Source: an uncultured Persicitalea sp. (GTDB lineage: Bacteria; Bacteroidota; Bacteroidia; Cytophagales; Spirosomataceae). From it: 5,902 nt of DNA. This document shows positions 4,241 through 5,902 of the stretch, piece after piece. Position numbers and translations under genes: made by a program. Location: assembly GCA_950075905.1 (NCBI GenBank), contig CATMVR010000352.1, positions 1 to 5,902 of the forward strand. Reading direction: 5' to 3'. Numbering within the stretch: position 1 is the first letter of the stretch; every line of letters begins with the position of its first letter. The notes beneath the pieces are model-generated. The model ran no database searches. It had not been told where the DNA came from and saw nothing but the letters and a program-made list of their open reading frames with translations.

Positions 4241-5761
4241 ATGAATAAACTACCTGTCGCTGTATCAACCCTCCTCCTCTTAGCACTTTTCGTCCCTCTC
4301 ATTCAAAGTTGTGGCGGCGATGATGGTAATTATGACTTTGATAAATTCAATGAACAATCCTTAGAATTCACTGCCAATGATCAGCGCATCGATCAGCAGG
4401 AATACGAAACCTTAATTCAGGGAATTCAAAACTCAGACGACCGGCGTTTCCGTACCCTGAAAGCGGAAAGCGGTGAAGTGGATCATACAAAAGTAGCTGC
4501 CTACCTGAAAAAGTACTTTGAGGCAAAAGGTACTAAGCTAAGCCCCTCCGGCATCTGGCAGCCTGGCGCTCAGGCGGCTTCTTCTGGTAGCTACAACGTC
4601 AATTTTTTTCTGGAAAACTCGGCAAGTATGGATGGCTACGTCGATGCCAATTCGACGACTTTCAAAGCTACCATGCTCGACCTACTGACTAATCTTGAAA
4701 ACTTTGCGGCCACTGATACGCTGAATCTGAACTACATCAACTCCACAATCATTCCGATCAAAGCGGCAGCTTCTAAAACGGACGTCGATGATTTTTATCA
4801 AAACCTAAACCGAACCAATTTCAAAACGCAGGGTGGCAAGCGGGGTACCTCCGACATCGGTGAGGTACTCAGTAAAATCCTTAACCAGCAGGATGGCAAC
4901 GAACTTTCCGTTTTGATCTCCGATTTTGTCTTTTCGCCAGGCGGACAAGACGCGGAAAGGTACCTCGAAGGACAGCGCTCCCAAATCCGCAGCGAATTCG
5001 TGGCCGCCCGTCGGAAATATCCTGATTTGTCGGTTGCCATTTTACAGGGACAGGCGCAGTTCCAAGGTACCTACTACGATCACACTAACAGACCTCCTCA
5101 CCACAAAATCGACATCATCCGGCCCTACTATGTGTGGTTGATTGGTTCTTCCTCGCAGATTCAACGTGTGCTGGACGCTAAGATTTTTGAAGATACTCGC
5201 AATAGTTTTGACAATAAGCTGGTAATTCAGGCAGCGAGTACTGCTACTCAGCCTCCATTCAAGATTCTGTACAGCCCGAAAATTGGTCAGTTTGACGCCA
5301 AATCCCTGGCTCAGGGTATCATCACGGACGCTCAGGCGGCCCGCGATGACCGCAATAAGGGTGTTTTTGAATTCAATGTAGCCGTCAATTTCGGTAGCAG
5401 CATGCAGGATCCCGGCTATTTTCTGGATAGTACCAACTATGCCCTGAGCGACAATAAATACAGCTTGAAAGTAAAACCCATTACCGACAAAAACGATGTG
5501 TCCCTCAATGGCTATTCGCACATCCTGACGCTCAGAACTACCGACTTGAAAGAAGAACCCTTACTGATCGAGGTCCGGGGCAAAGTACCTGCATGGGTGT
5601 ACGCCTCTACCTCTAGCAATGACACCGCCATAGAGACCGACGACAGCGAAGCCGGCAAGACGTTTGGATTTAGCTATCTGGTAGAAGGTGTCGCCGATGC
5701 CTTTTACCCCCAGTCACAGCCCAATACCCTGTACGAAATTCCCCTAACCATCAAAAAATAA
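4241..5761 (+). CDS. Uncharacterised lipoprotein with a von Willebrand A-like domain
   Basis: A 506-residue protein with a lipoprotein signal peptide: basic start (MNK), hydrophobic core (about residues 5-21) and lipobox LIQSC with the lipidated Cys24. The mature N-terminus begins CGGDDG, an acidic stretch like the surface-export signals of some Bacteroidota lipoproteins, so it may be cell-surface exposed (inference). Residues about 118-275 look like a vWA domain: strand YNVNFFLENSASMDGYV (118-134), RGTSDIGEVLSKIL (201-214) and SVLISDFVFSPGG (223-235). E125-S127-S129 occupies the DxSxS metal site, with T203 and D228 as the other expected ligands, so the first Asp is Glu. The remaining roughly 230 residues have alternating strand-like and polar segments and no motif I recognise. 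No transmembrane segment follows the signal. Base composition is visibly less GC-rich than in gltX or the transferase, especially in the first 150 bases. It appears to lead an operon with the gene at 5770. Function unknown. Confidence 0.85.
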   Translation: MNKLPVAVSTLLLLALFVPLIQSCGGDDGNYDFDKFNEQSLEFTANDQRIDQQEYETLIQGIQNSDDRRFRTLKAESGEVDHTKVAAYLKKYFEAKGTKLSPSGIWQPGAQAASSGSYNVNFFLENSASMDGYVDANSTTFKATMLDLLTNLENFAATDTLNLNYINSTIIPIKAAASKTDVDDFYQNLNRTNFKTQGGKRGTSDIGEVLSKILNQQDGNELSVLISDFVFSPGGQDAERYLEGQRSQIRSEFVAARRKYPDLSVAILQGQAQFQGTYYDHTNRPPHHKIDIIRPYYVWLIGSSSQIQRVLDAKIFEDTRNSFDNKLVIQAASTATQPPFKILYSPKIGQFDAKSLAQGIITDAQAARDDRNKGVFEFNVAVNFGSSMQDPGYFLDSTNYALSDNKYSLKVKPITDKNDVSLNGYSHILTLRTTDLKEEPLLIEVRGKVPAWVYASTSSNDTAIETDDSEAGKTFGFSYLVEGVADAFYPQSQPNTLYEIPLTIKK

Positions 5762-5769
5762 CTATCCCT

Positions 5770-5902
5770 ATGCAAGAATTTTTTGCCACCATATACGAAT
5801 GGTTCGGTCTGATTCCGTTCTATTCCAAGGATATGGGCGATCACCTGAGAGGTTTTGATGTTACATGTACCGACTATATCGCCACCCCCTGGTATGTGTA
5901 CA
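5770..5902 (+). CDS. Unrecognised protein, N-terminal fragment (cut by window edge)
   Basis: ATG at 5770 opens a frame that continues to the edge (44 codons). It begins MQEFFATIYEWFGLIPFYSK and ends in TPWYVY. The fragment is unusually rich in aromatics (13 of 44 are F, W or Y) and contains one Cys (residue 33). There is no lysine-rich signal peptide start and no complete membrane helix yet; the composition suggests a membrane-associated protein whose first helix may begin at or beyond the edge. That is inference. It follows the lipoprotein stop by only 8 bases, so the two are very likely co-transcribed and translationally linked. I do not recognise the family. Confidence 0.75.
   Translation, partial: MQEFFATIYEWFGLIPFYSKDMGDHLRGFDVTCTDYIATPWYVY

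Overview
The window reads as chromosomal DNA from a member of the Bacteroidota, most likely a moderately GC-rich Cytophagales (Spirosomataceae/Cytophagaceae type). The support is indirect. No gene start has a clear Shine-Dalgarno sequence, and starts sit instead in A-rich leaders. Several octamers match or nearly match the Bacteroidota -7 promoter element TAnnTTTG. The glutamyl-tRNA synthetase fragment and the DJ-1/AraC regulator look like Bacteroidota versions, and the lipoprotein has an acidic stretch after its lipobox cysteine. I have no species identification.

Layout, left to right. (1) 1-442, minus: the N-terminal 147 codons of gltX, cut by the left edge. (2) 443-557: a gap holding two adjacent compact hairpins that look like a REP-type repeat. 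(3) 558-926, minus: ridA, a reactive-imine deaminase, upstream of gltX on the same strand. (4) 975-1592, plus: a TIGR04282/DUF2064 nucleotide-sugar-transferase-like protein, divergent from ridA across only 48 bases. (5) 1602-2588, minus: a GlxA-type regulator (DJ-1/PfpI-like domain plus AraC helix-turn-helix), convergent with the transferase with only 9 bases between the stop codons. (6) 2589-2901: an AT-rich divergent control region. (7) 2902-3354 and 3429-3860, plus: an SRPBCC (AHSA1-like) protein and a PhnB-type VOC protein. (8) 3861-4240: a non-coding stretch with a 12-codon mini-ORF, several inverted repeats and one strong terminator. (9) 4241-5761, plus: a 506-residue lipoprotein with a von Willebrand A-like domain whose first metal-site aspartate is replaced by glutamate. 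(10) 5770-5902, plus: the first 44 codons of an unrecognised, aromatic-rich protein, 8 bases after the lipoprotein stop.

How the genes may work together. The regulator, SRPBCC and VOC genes form a plausible stress or small-molecule-response module, in which the regulator would control the divergent pair. With RidA next door there is a loose metabolite-damage theme, but that is inference from neighbourhood. The strong terminator at 4011-4050 separates this module from the lipoprotein and its partner, which look like the start of a separate operon running off the right edge. That operon is the least understood part of the window and the best candidate for something undescribed. gltX, ridA and the transferase are ordinary chromosomal genes.
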